From Candidatus Pantoea formicae (GTDB lineage: Bacteria > Pseudomonadota > Gammaproteobacteria > Enterobacterales > Enterobacteriaceae), in assembly GCF_011752625.1 (NCBI RefSeq), contig NZ_VWXD01000002.1, positions 682,001-746,000 of the forward strand: a stretch of 64,000 bases of DNA. Direction: 5' to 3'. Shown piece by piece: positions 20,365-30,374 of the stretch. Each line of letters opens with the position of its first letter. The stretch's first letter is position 1. The notes below the pieces were generated by a model. The model saw nothing but the letters and a program-made list of their open reading frames with translations. It searched no databases and was not told the origin of the DNA. The position numbers and the translations under genes are program-made.

Positions 20365-21285
20365 ATGAAAATTACCGTGTTGGGTTGCGGCGCCCTGGGC
20401 CAAATTTGGCTCGCCGCCCTTGCACGTCAGGGACATGAGGTTCAAGGCTGGTTGCGCGTGCCACAGCCTTACTGCTCGGTAAACGTGATTGATCCGCAGG
20501 GTCATGCCAGCAATCACACGTTTATCGCCAACGACCCACTGTTTCTTGCCGAAAGCCAACTGTTGCTAGTCACACTGAAAGCGCCTCAGGTTTCTCCAGC
20601 GGTGAAAAATTTGCAAAGCGTGCTTCCCGCCCATGTGCCGATCCTGTTACTGCATAACGGTATGGGAACGCTGGAAGAACTCAAAGAGCTTTCACAGCCA
20701 CTGCTGCGCGGTATTACCACGCACGCCGCGATGCGCGATGGCACTGTGATCAAACACGTGGCGCACGGCATCACCCATATCGGTCCAACCAGCCGGGAAA
20801 GCGCCGCGCTGAGCGACATCGCCGATATTCTGCACCAGGCGCTGCCGGACGTCGCCTGGCACGACAACATTGCTTCTGCCAGCTGGCGCAAACTGGCGGT
20901 GAACTGCGTGATCAATCCGCTCACCGTCGAACATGATTGCCAGAACGGTGCGCTACGCGCCTGGCCGCAACAAATCGCGACGTTGTGTGAAGAGATAGCC
21001 TGGGTAATGGAGCGAGAAGGACAGCATATTGCGGTCGATAACTTGCGTGACATCATTTATGACGTGATCGAAAACACGGCCGCCAATACCTCCTCGATGC
21101 TGCAGGACGTCCGCGCGCAGAGACAGACAGAGATTGATTACATCACCGGCTACCTGCTGCGCCGAGCCCGCGCGCAGGGTATTTCACTGCCGGAGAACAC
21201 CCGTATGTACGATTTGATTAAACGCAAGGAGTCCCAATATGAGCGCGAACGCATCGGTTCTGGTTTGCCTGGCACATGGCAGTGA
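20365..21285 (+). CDS. panE: 2-dehydropantoate 2-reductase (ketopantoate reductase)
   Basis: Reduces ketopantoate to pantoate with NADPH in pantothenate and coenzyme A synthesis. The 306-residue product starts with the Rossmann motif [11 protein letters not shown]. The catalytic lysine is Lys176 in [14 protein letters not shown], and the substrate-binding segment [20 protein letters not shown] is intact. The gene starts 125 bases from the divergent yajQ and overlaps yajL by 47 bases, indicating coupled expression as in E. coli. Confidence 0.97.
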   Translation: MKITVLGCGALGQIWLAALARQGHEVQGWLRVPQPYCSVNVIDPQGHASNHTFIANDPLFLAESQLLLVTLKAPQVSPAVKNLQSVLPAHVPILLLHNGMGTLEELKELSQPLLRGITTHAAMRDGTVIKHVAHGITHIGPTSRESAALSDIADILHQALPDVAWHDNIASASWRKLAVNCVINPLTVEHDCQNGALRAWPQQIATLCEEIAWVMEREGQHIAVDNLRDIIYDVIENTAANTSSMLQDVRAQRQTEIDYITGYLLRRARAQGISLPENTRMYDLIKRKESQYERERIGSGLPGTWQ

Positions 21286-21850
21286 AGAGATCGAAGCGGT
21301 CACCACGATCGACCTGCTGGTGCGCGCGGGGTTGAGCGTCACCACCGCCAGTGTAGAAAGTGACGGGACACGTGAGATTGTCTGCTCGCGTGGCGTACGC
21401 CTGCTGGCAGATGCCCCCTTAGTGGAAGTGGCGGATAATGATTACGACGCAATCGTACTGCCAGGAGGGCTGAAAGGTGCAGAAACGTTCCGGGACAGCC
21501 CACTACTGGTGGAAACCGTGCGCCAATTTCATCTGGCTAGCAAAATTGTTGCCGCAATTTGCGCAGCACCGGGCACGGTTCTGATACCGCACGACCTGTT
21601 CCCGGTCGGTAATATGACCGGTTTTCCGGGCTTACGTGACACCATTCCCGATAAACACTGGATGGAGCGCCGCGTTGTCTGGGATCCACGCGTCAATCTG
21701 CTGACCAGCCAAGGGCCGGGTACTTCAATGGATTTTGCGCTGAAGCTGATCGACCTGCTGGTGGATAAAGATAAAGCGCGTGAAGTCGCGTCACAGTTGG
21801 TGCTTGCGGCAGGGATTTATAATTATCAGGAATTTGAAGAGCGTGAATAA
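21239..21850 (+). CDS. yajL: YajL, DJ-1/PfpI family protein
   Basis: A cytosolic DJ-1 superfamily protein linked to protection against oxidative and carbonyl stress. Its chaperone and deglycase activities are reported but debated. The 203-residue product carries the reactive cysteine Cys108 in AAICAAPGT and the nearby acidic Glu of [16 protein letters not shown]. The E. coli protein has 196 residues; here the C-terminus is a few residues longer (EFEERE). The start lies inside panE. Directly downstream is the inserted 613-bp repeat element. Confidence 0.95.
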   Translation: MSANASVLVCLAHGSEEIEAVTTIDLLVRAGLSVTTASVESDGTREIVCSRGVRLLADAPLVEVADNDYDAIVLPGGLKGAETFRDSPLLVETVRQFHLASKIVAAICAAPGTVLIPHDLFPVGNMTGFPGLRDTIPDKHWMERRVVWDPRVNLLTSQGPGTSMDFALKLIDLLVDKDKAREVASQLVLAAGIYNYQEFEERE

Positions 21851-21857
21851 GAAAGGT

Positions 21858-21869
21858 CGCCAATAGGCG
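21858..21869. repeat. Left 12-bp target-site duplication of the mobile element
   Basis: CGCCAATAGGCG directly before the element; an identical copy follows the element at 22483. It is one half of a palindrome that would read GGTCGCCAATAGGCGACC without the insertion. Confidence 0.9.
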
Positions 21870-22482
21870 TAATACTTGTCAGTTAAGCATGTGATGGTAA
21901 CGCAGTCTGGTGCCGCTCAGGGGCTGGCGGTCCTCGCGCCGCTGACGCGGTACCTTCACTTCACTCGTCAGCCTGACGGACCGGCGCAGACGGGACTTTC
22001 CCTGTCCCGGCTGCACCTTTCACCAGCATCCATGCTGGCTCTCCTGGCTTCCTCATTCCGTTCAGCGCTGCGAAATGCCATCCCCTGAGCGGCACCAGCC
22101 TGCTTGCTGACTTCCGTTTACGCTGTTGGAAAGGGCACGATGACACAGGCTATAGCGCTTTTACTTCCACAAAGGGCACAGTGTTTGAGGCCACAGCGCC
22201 TCTGATGCTGCAAGGGCTATTCGCAGCGCTGAGGCAGAGACGTTGTGCCAGGAGCCAGTCGCAGGGATGCGACAGGCAGTTCGGGTAGGCCAGGACGGCC
22301 GTACCCGAACGTTCCGGCCGGCACGACGTTGCAGCCGAAGGCACCGCGAAGCGGCGCGAGGACGGCCCGGCAGTAGCAGAGGTGCTGGGGCCCGCCCCAA
22401 AATGCTAAATAGTGCAAAAGAAAAGGCAGCCATTCCTAAAATGGCGACCTCATTCGTACAGGACCTTAACTGACAGGCATTA
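21870..22482. mobile_element. 613-bp non-autonomous element with IS4-type ends (MITE-like)
   Basis: Bounded by 18-bp inverted repeats, TAATACTTGTCAGTTAAG on the left and the complement of TAATGCCTGTCAGTTAAG on the right (16 of 18 identical). An exact 12-bp direct repeat flanks it. From memory, IS4 ends are very similar (TAATGCCGATCAGTTAAG) and IS4 makes 11-13-bp duplications, so mobilisation by an IS4-family transposase in trans is a fair inference. I see no credible protein. Open frames inside are short, overlap on several strands and have no recognisable domain. The interior is GC-rich, holds a 14-bp inverted core (21930-21943 and 22350-22363) and many hairpins. A second copy begins at 63942. 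Confidence 0.85.
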
Positions 22483-22494
22483 CGCCAATAGGCG
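22483..22494. repeat. Right 12-bp target-site duplication
   Basis: CGCCAATAGGCG, identical to 21858-21869, directly after the right inverted repeat. The other half of the split palindrome (GGCGACC) continues to 22497. Confidence 0.9.
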
Positions 22495-22518
22495 ACCTGA
22501 GGATTTGCCCGGTGTTTT

Positions 22519-22586
22519 GGTCGCCATAAATGGCGACCCTACGGTGACTGAGTGCCGTTTTCGTAGGGTGCACATTCATGCGCACC
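22519..22586. repeat. Paired palindrome repeat (BIME-like) between yajL and thiI
   Basis: Palindrome 1 is GGTCGCCATAAATGGCGACC (22519-22538). Palindrome 2 is the GGTGCACAT..ATGCGCACC unit (22567-22586). CCCTACG after the first and CGTAGGG before the second can also pair. The same arrangement is found at 28352-28427 and 58978-59075. It lies just past the thiI stop, between convergent genes. Confidence 0.8.
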
Positions 22587-22592
22587 GGGTAT

Positions 22593-24041
22593 TTACGGGC
22601 GATAAACCTTCACGTTTTTAAAGCCCTGCTCATGCAGATACAGCGCCTGCAAGCGGCTCATCACACCACGGTCGCAATACAGCAGCCAGGTTTTGCCCTG
22701 ATCCAGATCGCCAAACTGCGTGCTCAGCTTATAGAACGGCAGCGATTTCACTTCCACGCCTTCCAGTGCCAGCGGCTTATCTTCCTGCTCATCGACAGAG
22801 CGGATATCCAACACCACGTCATTACTGGTGAATGAGGCCACAGTCTCAACTTCAACCACTTCCTCTTGCGCCTGTGCAGCGATTTCGCGGATATCCACGT
22901 TAGTCGCTTCCTGCACCATGCGATTGAGAATCTCGAAATCGAAGTTCTGTTCTTCCGCTTCGATCTTCGCCTTCACCGCTTTCACCGTTGGACTTTTCGA
23001 AATCACACCACAATATTCAGGCATGGTTTTCGCGAAGTCTTCGGTGCCGATATGGCGCGCCAAATCGATGATGTGCTCTTTATCATGCGAGATTAACGGA
23101 CGGAGAATCAGGGTATCCGATGCGTTATCGATCAAGCGCAGGTTGGTCAGCGTTTGGCTTGATACCTGACCCAAGGCTTCACCGGTCACCAGCGCCTGCA
23201 CGCCGTAACGTTCTGCAACCATAGAAGCCGCACGCACCATCATGCGCTTCAGCACTACACCCATCTGGCCATCATCCACTTTTTCGAGGATCTCGCCGAC
23301 CACAGGTTCAAAGTTGATCGCCACAAAACGTACGCGGTGCGAACGACCAAAACGCTGCCACAGGTAGTGCGCGACCTGACGCACGCCAATTTCGTGTGCC
23401 GCACCGCCCAGGTTGAAGAAGCAGTAGTGCACACGACAGCCGCGACGCATCAGCATGTAGCTCGAAACACCGGAGTCGAAACCACCGGAGATCAGCGACA
23501 GCACATCTTCCTGCGTGCCAATTGGGAAACCGCCCAGCCCTTCATAACGACCGGTGATCAGCAGCAGACGATCGTCTTCGATCTCCAGGTTCACCGTGAC
23601 ATCCGGGTGATTCAACTGCACGCGAGCCGTTTCAATATGCTGATTAAGGCCGCCACCGACGTAACGCTCAACATCAATTGAGCTGAAGCTGTGCTTACCA
23701 CGACGCTTCACGCGTACGCAGAAACTCTTCCCTTCCAGACGCTCGCGGTTCAACGCCAATGTCTGCTCGAAGATATCGTGCATGTCGGTATAAGGATGAT
23801 CTTCTACCGCCAAGACATGATGGATACCGGGAATGCGCGTCAGCTCATCGGTCACCACAGCGCGCAACGCTTCTTTCTTTGCGCGCACTTCGATGTGATC
23901 CCAGTGACGTACCACGGCGATCTCGTCATCGAGGGTTCGCAAGGTATTGCGGATGTTGCCTGTCAGGATTTTGATAAAGCGCAAACGCACCGACTGACTT
24001 TTGATGGTGATTTCAGGGAAGAGCTTAATGATAAACTTCAT
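22593..24041 (-). CDS. thiI: tRNA 4-thiouridine synthase / thiamine thiazole sulfur carrier enzyme ThiI
   Basis: ThiI makes 4-thiouridine at position 8 of tRNA and passes sulfur to ThiS for thiazole synthesis. The 482-residue protein equals E. coli ThiI in length. It has a ferredoxin-like N-terminus, a THUMP domain, the PP-loop SGGFDS at 185-190 and a C-terminal rhodanese domain. The active Cys456 is in [11 protein letters not shown], and a conserved Cys is present in [10 protein letters not shown]. It is divergent from the xseB operon. Confidence 0.98.
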   Translation of the reverse strand: MKFIIKLFPEITIKSQSVRLRFIKILTGNIRNTLRTLDDEIAVVRHWDHIEVRAKKEALRAVVTDELTRIPGIHHVLAVEDHPYTDMHDIFEQTLALNRERLEGKSFCVRVKRRGKHSFSSIDVERYVGGGLNQHIETARVQLNHPDVTVNLEIEDDRLLLITGRYEGLGGFPIGTQEDVLSLISGGFDSGVSSYMLMRRGCRVHYCFFNLGGAAHEIGVRQVAHYLWQRFGRSHRVRFVAINFEPVVGEILEKVDDGQMGVVLKRMMVRAASMVAERYGVQALVTGEALGQVSSQTLTNLRLIDNASDTLILRPLISHDKEHIIDLARHIGTEDFAKTMPEYCGVISKSPTVKAVKAKIEAEEQNFDFEILNRMVQEATNVDIREIAAQAQEEVVEVETVASFTSNDVVLDIRSVDEQEDKPLALEGVEVKSLPFYKLSTQFGDLDQGKTWLLYCDRGVMSRLQALYLHEQGFKNVKVYRP

Positions 24042-24274
24042 GGCGACACAGCTTCGTTGGGCAAATAAGTGCTAAAAGCATCGGCACTTAACTGGTAAAA
24101 TCATATAATTACGGGTATCGCAGAGGCGCCCGCATCCGAGGCGCAAAAGTATACCACCTTTGTCAGGTGACTGCTTCTGCTACCGCAATCACATTCATTA
24201 TTTTGCTAATTAATCCTCGTCGGCTACCATGACCGATTGCAAGATGATTCCCAACCTGTGAGTTGACACTGATT

Positions 24275-24517
24275 ATGCCGAAAAAAGCCGAAGCGCCAGC
24301 CAGTTTTGAAAGCGCACTACAGCAGCTGGAACAGATTGTCAGCCGTCTGGAGAGTGGTGAACTACCACTGGAAGAGGCGCTGAACGAATTCGAACGCGGC
24401 GTACAGCTGGCACGCACCGGCCAACAAACTCTGCAACAGGCTGAGCAGCGGGTACAAATCCTGCTCAATGATGATAAAGCTGCCGACCTTGCGCCTTTCA
24501 CGCCGGAAAATGAGTAA
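24275..24517 (+). CDS. xseB: Exodeoxyribonuclease VII small subunit
   Basis: Small subunit of exonuclease VII, which degrades single-stranded DNA with XseA. From ATG 24275 it has 80 residues, as in E. coli ([22 protein letters not shown]). It has the two-helix motif [23 protein letters not shown]. An ATG four codons upstream is less likely by homology. It is the first gene of the xseB-ispA-dxs operon; its stop overlaps the ispA start. Confidence 0.96.
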   Translation: MPKKAEAPASFESALQQLEQIVSRLESGELPLEEALNEFERGVQLARTGQQTLQQAEQRVQILLNDDKAADLAPFTPENE

Positions 24518-25416
24518 TGGATTTCGTTAACTTACTGAACGCGTACCATGAACGCGTCAATCTGGCGTTGACGCGTTTAATAGATCCACTTCCTTTTCAG
24601 AGTTCTCCTCTGGTGCAAGCCATGCAATATGGGGCACTATTAGGCGGTAAGCGTCTGCGCCCCTTTTTGGTGTATGCCACGGGCGAGATGTTAAAGGCCG
24701 ATGCGGCCAGCCTGGATGCACCGGCAGCGGCCGTAGAGTGCATTCATGCTTACTCTCTGATTCATGACGATCTGCCGGCGATGGATGACGATGCGTTACG
24801 CCGCGGGCAGCCAACCTGCCATATTAAGTATGGCGAAGACACGGCGATTCTCGCCGGTGACGCGTTACAAACCTTGGCGTTCTCGATTCTAGCCGATCAG
24901 CCAATGCCGGGCGTTGGCCCGCAAGCCCGTATTGCGATGATCTCTGAGCTGGCACAAGCCAGTGGCGTAGCTGGTATGTGTGGCGGTCAGGCACTGGATT
25001 TGGCGGCAGAAGGCAAAAGTATCGACCTCGCGCAACTGGAGCAGATCCACCGTCATAAAACCGGTGCGTTGATTCGTGCCGCCGTGCGCCTTGGCGCCTT
25101 GGCGGCGGGCGAACAGGGGCGTGCTGCTTTACCGATACTGGATACCTATGCCAACGCCATCGGACTGGCGTTTCAGGTACAAGATGACATTCTTGATGTG
25201 ATTGGTGATACCGCCGTGTTGGGCAAAACCCAGGGTGCCGATCAGGCGCTGGGTAAGAGTACCTATCCCGCATTGATGGGCCTGGATAATGCCCGCACTA
25301 AAGCCGCGGATCTGTATCAGGAAGCGCTGGGCGCACTGGAAATTCTGGCGGCACAGTCTTATAACACCACCGCCTTACAAGCACTGGCAAGCTTCATAAT
25401 TGAACGCGATAAATAA
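24517..25416 (+). CDS. ispA: (2E,6E)-farnesyl diphosphate synthase
   Basis: Condenses isopentenyl diphosphate with dimethylallyl and geranyl diphosphate to give farnesyl diphosphate, the precursor of quinones, undecaprenyl carriers and heme O. It has 299 residues with the first Asp-rich motif DDLPAMD (84-90) followed by RRG, and the second motif [10 protein letters not shown] near residue 220. The start overlaps the xseB stop (ATGG/TAATGG), and dxs follows after 19 bases. Confidence 0.97.
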   Translation: MDFVNLLNAYHERVNLALTRLIDPLPFQSSPLVQAMQYGALLGGKRLRPFLVYATGEMLKADAASLDAPAAAVECIHAYSLIHDDLPAMDDDALRRGQPTCHIKYGEDTAILAGDALQTLAFSILADQPMPGVGPQARIAMISELAQASGVAGMCGGQALDLAAEGKSIDLAQLEQIHRHKTGALIRAAVRLGALAAGEQGRAALPILDTYANAIGLAFQVQDDILDVIGDTAVLGKTQGADQALGKSTYPALMGLDNARTKAADLYQEALGALEILAAQSYNTTALQALASFIIERDK

Positions 25417-25435
25417 CTTTCATAATGAGTCTCTG

Positions 25436-27301
25436 ATGAGTTTTGATATTGCAAAATACCCGACACTGGCGTTAGCAAGCACGGTTCAGGAATTACGTTT
25501 ACTGCCGAAAGAGAAACTTCCGGCCCTGTGTGACGAGCTGCGTCAGTATCTGCTGGATAGTGTGAGCCGTTCTTCCGGCCACTTTGCTTCGGGTCTGGGC
25601 GTCGTCGAACTAACAGTCGCGCTGCATTATGTCTATAACACCCCGTTTGACCATCTGGTGTGGGACGTTGGCCATCAGGCTTACCCGCACAAGATTCTGA
25701 CCGGACGCCGCGATCGTATTGGCACCATCCGTCAGAAAAATGGCCTGCATCCGTTCCCGTGGCGCGGCGAGAGTGAATATGACGTGCTGAGCGTCGGTCA
25801 CTCTTCGACCTCAATCAGCGCCGGTCTGGGCATGGCGGTTGCCGCCGAGCGTGAAGGTAAAGGCCGTCGTACTGCCTGTATCATCGGCGATGGTGCCATC
25901 ACCGCAGGCATGGCGTTCGAAGCCATGAACCACGCGGGTGACATCAAACCGGATATGCTGGTGATCCTCAACGATAACGAGATGTCGATTTCGGAAAACG
26001 TTGGCGCCCTCAACAATCGTCTGGCACAGATTCTTTCGGGCAAAACCTACTCACGTCTGCGCGAAGGCGGCAAGCGCGTGTTGGGTGGCCTGCCCCCGAT
26101 TAAAGAGCTGGTGAAGCGCACCGAAGAACACCTGAAAGGTATGGTGGTGCCAGGTACACTGTTTGAAGAGCTGGGCTTCAACTACATCGGTCCGGTAGAT
26201 GGACACGATGTACTGACGCTGGTGAGTACGCTGAAGAACATGCGCGACCTGAAAGGCCCGCAGTTCCTGCACATCATGACCAAAAAGGGCAAAGGCTACG
26301 CGCCCGCCGAGCAAGATCCGATCGCCTGGCATGCGGTACCGAAATTCGACCCCGCCAGCGGTTCTCTGCCCAAGAGCGCGCCAGGTTTACCGAGCTATTC
26401 CAAAATTTTCGGCAACTGGCTGAGCGAAATGGCCGCTGACGATCCGCGTTTAATGGCGGTCACTCCAGCGATGCGTGAAGGCTCGGGTATGGTGAGCTAT
26501 TCCCGTGACTATCCGCAGCAATATTTCGATGTGGCGATTGCCGAGCAGCACGCGGTGACATTTGCCGCAGGCATGGCGATCGGTGGTTATAAGCCGGTGG
26601 TGGCGATCTACTCGACCTTCCTGCAACGTGCCTACGATCAGCTTATTCACGACGTCGCGATTCAAAAACTGCCGGTGCTGTTTGCTATCGATCGCGGCGG
26701 CATTGTCGGCGCTGACGGTCAGACACACCAAGGTGCCTTTGATATCGCCTTCCTGCGCTGTGTACCCGAGATGGTGATCATGACGCCAAGCGACGAAAAC
26801 GAATGTCGTCAGATGCTCTATACCGGTTATCACTATCAGGACGGTCCGAGCGCCGTACGTTACCCGCGCGGCACGGGCACCGGTGCCACGCTGGAGCCGC
26901 TGGCCAGCTTGCCGCTGGGCAAAGGCATTGTGAAACGTCGCGGCGAAAAACTGGCGATCCTTAACTTCGGTACGCTGTTGCCGGAAGCCCAGGCTGCCGC
27001 TGAAGCGCTCAATGCCACGCTGGTGGATATGCGTTTTGTGAAGCCACTGGATGAAGCCTTGATTGCCGAACTGGCCACCAGCCATGATTCGCTGGTGACG
27101 CTGGAAGAAGGTGCCATCAAAGGCGGAGCCGGTAGCGGCGTCAATGAATACGTGATGGCGAAACGCCTGCGTGTTCATGTGCTGAACCTGGGTCTGCCAG
27201 ACGAGTTTATTCCGCAAGGCACTCAGGAAGAAGTTCGTCAGGATTATCAGCTGGATGCCGCCGGTATTCAGCAACAAATCACTGACTGGCTGGCGCAGTA
27301 A
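25436..27301 (+). CDS. dxs: 1-deoxy-D-xylulose-5-phosphate synthase
   Basis: A thiamine-diphosphate enzyme that condenses pyruvate with glyceraldehyde 3-phosphate, the first step of the MEP isoprenoid pathway. From ATG 25436 it has 621 residues (E. coli 620). The ThDP-binding motif [15 protein letters not shown] and the catalytic-region [13 protein letters not shown] are intact. The open frame starts 12 codons upstream inside ispA, but homology begins at [13 protein letters not shown]. It makes the precursor pool that IspA then uses. Confidence 0.98.
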   Translation: MSFDIAKYPTLALASTVQELRLLPKEKLPALCDELRQYLLDSVSRSSGHFASGLGVVELTVALHYVYNTPFDHLVWDVGHQAYPHKILTGRRDRIGTIRQKNGLHPFPWRGESEYDVLSVGHSSTSISAGLGMAVAAEREGKGRRTACIIGDGAITAGMAFEAMNHAGDIKPDMLVILNDNEMSISENVGALNNRLAQILSGKTYSRLREGGKRVLGGLPPIKELVKRTEEHLKGMVVPGTLFEELGFNYIGPVDGHDVLTLVSTLKNMRDLKGPQFLHIMTKKGKGYAPAEQDPIAWHAVPKFDPASGSLPKSAPGLPSYSKIFGNWLSEMAADDPRLMAVTPAMREGSGMVSYSRDYPQQYFDVAIAEQHAVTFAAGMAIGGYKPVVAIYSTFLQRAYDQLIHDVAIQKLPVLFAIDRGGIVGADGQTHQGAFDIAFLRCVPEMVIMTPSDENECRQMLYTGYHYQDGPSAVRYPRGTGTGATLEPLASLPLGKGIVKRRGEKLAILNFGTLLPEAQAAAEALNATLVDMRFVKPLDEALIAELATSHDSLVTLEEGAIKGGAGSGVNEYVMAKRLRVHVLNLGLPDEFIPQGTQEEVRQDYQLDAAGIQQQITDWLAQ

Positions 27302-27311
27302 TCCCCTCCCC

Positions 27312-27359
27312 GCTCCTGCTGCTATGCTTAGGGCATTCCTAACGCATAAGAGCAGGAGC
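27312..27359 (+). promoter_or_regulatory. Long hairpin covering the yajO ribosome binding site
   Basis: Outer 9-bp stem 27312-27320 with 27351-27359; then, past a 2x2 internal loop, 5 bp (27323-27327 with 27344-27348), a bulged C and 5 bp (27328-27332 with 27338-27342), and a GCATT loop. The AGGAG of yajO (27354-27358) lies in the 3' arm, five bases from the ATG. No U-run follows, so it looks like an SD-sequestering leader structure rather than a terminator. Confidence 0.65.
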
Positions 27360-27363
27360 TCCA

Positions 27364-28338
27364 ATGAAAACCATTCGTTTAGGCCAAACCGACTTACAGG
27401 TTTCGCGTCTCTGTCTAGGCTGCATGACTTACGGCGATCCGATGCGCGGCAACCACGCATGGACACTGCCCGAAGAGAGTAGTCGCCCGCTGATCAAGCA
27501 GGCACTGGACGCTGGGATTAACTTTTTCGACACCGCCAACAGTTACTCCGATGGCAGCAGCGAAGAGATTGTCGGACGTGCTCTGAAAGATTTTGCCCAA
27601 CGCGATCGCGTGGTGGTGGCGACCAAGGTCTATTTCCCGCTCAGCAACCTCTCTCAAGGCCTGTCCCGTCAAAACATCCTGCAATCCATCGATGACAGCC
27701 TGACGCGTCTCGGCATGGACTACGTCGATCTGTTGCAGATTCACCGCTGGGATTACAACACGCCGATTGAAGAGACGCTGGAGGCGCTGAATGAGGTGGT
27801 GAAAGCCGGTAAAGCGCGCTACATCGGCGCTTCTTCCATGCATGCTGCGCAGTTCGCCCAGGCACTGGATCTGCAAAAGCAGAATGGCTGGGCACGTTTT
27901 GTCAGCATGCAGGATCAGTACAACCTGATTCAGCGTGAAGAAGAGAACGAAATGCACCCGCTGTGTGAACGTGAAGGCATTGCCGTGCTGCCGTGGAGTC
28001 CACTGGCGCGCGGCAAGTTGACGCGTCCTTGGGGGGAAACCACCGCGCGTTCGGTATCGGATAACGTGATGGATAAGCTTTATACCGGCACCGAGGAGAA
28101 CGATGCCGCGATTGCAGAACGTCTGGCGACCATTGCCGCCGATAAGGGGGTAACCCGTGCCCAGGTTGCGCTGGCGTGGTTACTGCATAAACCGGTGGTG
28201 ACCGCACCGATAATCGGTGCATCGCGCGAGCAGCAGTTTGCCGAGTTGGTCAAAGCGGTGGATGTCGAGCTGAGTTCAACGGATATTGCCGAGCTGGAAA
28301 CGGTGTATCAACCGCATCCGGTGGTAGGATTTGAGTAG
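27364..28338 (+). CDS. yajO: Aldo/keto reductase YajO
   Basis: A cytosolic NADPH-dependent aldo/keto reductase; in E. coli YajO has been linked to xylulose-5-phosphate/thiamine precursor chemistry and xylose reduction. It has 324 residues, the E. coli length. The catalytic tetrad is visible in FFDTANSYSDG (Asp and Tyr), VATKVYF (Lys) and LQIHRWD (His). It lies downstream of dxs and may be partly co-transcribed, but its ribosome binding site is buried in a hairpin. It converges on pgpA. Confidence 0.94.
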   Translation: MKTIRLGQTDLQVSRLCLGCMTYGDPMRGNHAWTLPEESSRPLIKQALDAGINFFDTANSYSDGSSEEIVGRALKDFAQRDRVVVATKVYFPLSNLSQGLSRQNILQSIDDSLTRLGMDYVDLLQIHRWDYNTPIEETLEALNEVVKAGKARYIGASSMHAAQFAQALDLQKQNGWARFVSMQDQYNLIQREEENEMHPLCEREGIAVLPWSPLARGKLTRPWGETTARSVSDNVMDKLYTGTEENDAAIAERLATIAADKGVTRAQVALAWLLHKPVVTAPIIGASREQQFAELVKAVDVELSSTDIAELETVYQPHPVVGFE

Positions 28339-28351
28339 TAATGAAAAACCA

Positions 28352-28427
28352 GGTCGCCATAAAGGGCGACCCTAGGATGTTAGGTTTGCTGCTTGGGTAA
28401 CCCGTAGGGTGCGCATTCATGCGCACC
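28352..28427. repeat. Paired palindrome repeat (BIME-like) between yajO and pgpA
   Basis: Palindrome 1 is GGTCGCCATAAAGGGCGACC (28352-28371). Palindrome 2 is GGTGCGCATTCATGCGCACC (28408-28427), preceded by CCCGTAGG. Same organisation as at 22519-22586. It fills the 96-base gap between two convergent genes and could serve as a transcript 3' end on both strands. Confidence 0.8.
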
Positions 28428-28434
28428 TGCCGCA

Positions 28435-28935
28435 TTAAAGCACCAGCCCCAATCCATACAAAATCACTGCGGAAATCACGCCCGCGATAATGTCATCGAC
28501 CATGATACCCATTCCGCCATGCACATTCTGATCGAACCAGCGAATCGGCCAGGGTTTCCACATATCGAAAATACGGAAGATCACAAAGCCCGCCAATACC
28601 CACTGCCAGCTCATCGCCGGAATCGCCATCAGCGTGATCCACATACCGATAAACTCATCCCAGACAATGCTGCCGTGGTCGTGCACGCCCATGTCTTTGG
28701 CCGTACGATGACAGAGATAAACACCGACGCTAATGCCGATCAGCACCAGCAGCGAATAGATCTGCAACGGCAGAAACGTCATCAACCACCAGAAGGGGAT
28801 TGCCGCAATCGAACCCGCGGTGCCTGGCATAATTGGGCTTAGCCCGCTGCCAAAACCAATCGCCAGCAAATGCCATGGATTACTCAGGCGCAGGCGGCTT
28901 TTTGCCACATCTTTACTTCGCATCAAAGTGATCAA
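28435..28935 (-). CDS. pgpA: Phosphatidylglycerophosphatase A
   Basis: An inner-membrane enzyme that removes the phosphate from phosphatidylglycerol phosphate to give phosphatidylglycerol. It has 166 residues (E. coli 172). Conserved segments are [38 protein letters not shown] and MDIDD-like [11 protein letters not shown] at the C-terminus. The start overlaps the end of thiL by 23 bases, as expected for the thiL-pgpA pair. Confidence 0.96.
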   Translation of the reverse strand: MITLMRSKDVAKSRLRLSNPWHLLAIGFGSGLSPIMPGTAGSIAAIPFWWLMTFLPLQIYSLLVLIGISVGVYLCHRTAKDMGVHDHGSIVWDEFIGMWITLMAIPAMSWQWVLAGFVIFRIFDMWKPWPIRWFDQNVHGGMGIMVDDIIAGVISAVILYGLGLVL

Positions 28936-29890
28936 ATCCCTTGAGATTTAAACGGCGCGGTTTGCCATTTTCCAGCAGCGTCAGGCCATCGGCTTCCGGT
29001 GCAATTTGCCCGATACAGGTATAAGGCACGCCCAAATGACCAAGCGCCACATCCAGTGCTCCACGGTTGACTTCTGGCACGGTAAAGCACAACTCATAAT
29101 CTTCGCCCCCGCTCAGCGCCCAGTTCAACACCTGTTCCGGCTCAAAATGGTCACGCAGTGCCGCTGAGAGTGGCAAGGCCTCCAGATTGAGGCGCGCGCC
29201 CACGCGGCTGGCCGTGAGAATATGGCCGAGATCGGAAATTAAACCGTCAGACACATCAATCGCAGATGTCGCCAAATTACGCAGCGCCTGGCCCTGCAAC
29301 ACACGTGGCATTGGGCGCAAATGGCGTTTAATTAGAGCTTCATGCACCGCCGGATCGCTTAAACGATGATGATGCTGCAGCAACGAAAGACCTGCCGCAC
29401 TGTCACCCAGCGTACCAGTGACAAAGATCCAGTCCCCTGGTTTTGCGCCAGAGCGTTTCAGAGCCCGTCCCACGGGCACCAGGCCGTGAATACCCAGCGT
29501 CAGGCTGAGCGGCCCGCGCGTCGTATCGCCGCCTATCAGCTGCATGTCGTAGTAATCCAGCAGCTCAAACAGGCTATCGCTAAACGCTGCAAGCCAGCTT
29601 TCGTCGACTTCAGGCAGCGTGATCGCCAGTGTCAGCCACGCCGGATCGGCGCCCATCGCCGCCAAATCACTGAGATTGACGGCCAGTGCTTTATAGCCGA
29701 GATCGGCAGGATGGATATCACGTAAGAAATGCACGCCCGCCACCAGCGTATCGGTGCTAATGGCCAACGTCTGTTTTTCGGGCACGTTGAGTAACGCGCA
29801 GTCGTCACCAATTCCTTTCTCCACATCGCGGCGGGAGCTGGTGACGCGGTTAAAGTAACGTGCGATCAGTTCGAATTCACCACAGGACAT
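28913..29890 (-). CDS. thiL: Thiamine-monophosphate kinase
   Basis: Phosphorylates thiamine monophosphate to thiamine diphosphate, the cofactor used by Dxs. The 325-residue protein matches E. coli ThiL in length. It has GIGDDCALL, the [11 protein letters not shown] segment, LIGGDTTRG and [15 protein letters not shown], all metal/ATP-binding segments of the PurM-like fold. It follows nusB after a terminator and overlaps pgpA. Confidence 0.97.
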   Translation of the reverse strand: MSCGEFELIARYFNRVTSSRRDVEKGIGDDCALLNVPEKQTLAISTDTLVAGVHFLRDIHPADLGYKALAVNLSDLAAMGADPAWLTLAITLPEVDESWLAAFSDSLFELLDYYDMQLIGGDTTRGPLSLTLGIHGLVPVGRALKRSGAKPGDWIFVTGTLGDSAAGLSLLQHHHRLSDPAVHEALIKRHLRPMPRVLQGQALRNLATSAIDVSDGLISDLGHILTASRVGARLNLEALPLSAALRDHFEPEQVLNWALSGGEDYELCFTVPEVNRGALDVALGHLGVPYTCIGQIAPEADGLTLLENGKPRRLNLKGFDHFDAK

Positions 29891-29905
29891 AAGTCAGGTC
29901 TCAAT

Positions 29906-29932
29906 GAAAAAAGGCCGGTGAACCGGCCTTTA
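29906..29932 (-). terminator. Terminator-like hairpin between nusB and thiL
   Basis: A minus-strand GGCCGGTTCACCGGCC stem is followed by TTTTTTC. It lies in the 45-base nusB-thiL gap, so it should reduce readthrough from the rib-nusB genes into thiL-pgpA. Confidence 0.85.
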
Positions 29933-29935
29933 GCA

Positions 29936-30355
29936 TTATTTTTTGTTGGGTCGAATTTGCGGGGCGGCTTTATCCAGCACACCGTTGACAAACTTGTGGC
30001 TGTCTTCAGCGCCAAACACCTTAGCCAGCTCGATGCCTTCGTTGATGGCCACTTTATAAGGCACATCAGAACGTTTGCTCAGCTCATACAGCGAAATACG
30101 CAGAATGGCTTTTTCTACCTGACCCAGCTCTTCCAGCTGGCGTGACAGGTAAGGCTTCATCAGACCGTCCAGGTACGCGCTGTTAGTCGCCACACCGGCC
30201 AGCAATTCGCGGAAATAGCTAATATCGACGTCTTTGACGTCTTGTTCCGCCAGAAACTGGTATTCCACATCGGCAATGTCGTTGTTCGACAGCTGCCAGG
30301 AGTAAAGCGCCTGGACAGCGCACTCACGGGCGCGACGACGAGCAGCAGGTTTCAC
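29936..30355 (-). CDS. nusB: Transcription antitermination protein NusB
   Basis: An all-helical protein that binds boxA RNA with NusE (S10) in antitermination of rRNA operons. The 139-residue product has the family length, with [19 protein letters not shown] at the start and [21 protein letters not shown] at the C-terminus. It is 19 bases downstream of ribE in the nrdR-ribD-ribE-nusB cluster. Confidence 0.97.
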   Translation of the reverse strand: MKPAARRRARECAVQALYSWQLSNNDIADVEYQFLAEQDVKDVDISYFRELLAGVATNSAYLDGLMKPYLSRQLEELGQVEKAILRISLYELSKRSDVPYKVAINEGIELAKVFGAEDSHKFVNGVLDKAAPQIRPNKK

Positions 30356-30374
30356 AAAATTCCCCTTCCAAAAA

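Noticed and set aside
22161..22473. Several overlapping open frames of 60-90 codons inside the 613-bp element
   Set aside because: They lie on both strands over the same bases, are Arg/Ser/Ala-rich as expected from GC-rich hairpins, lack ribosome binding sites and show no domain.
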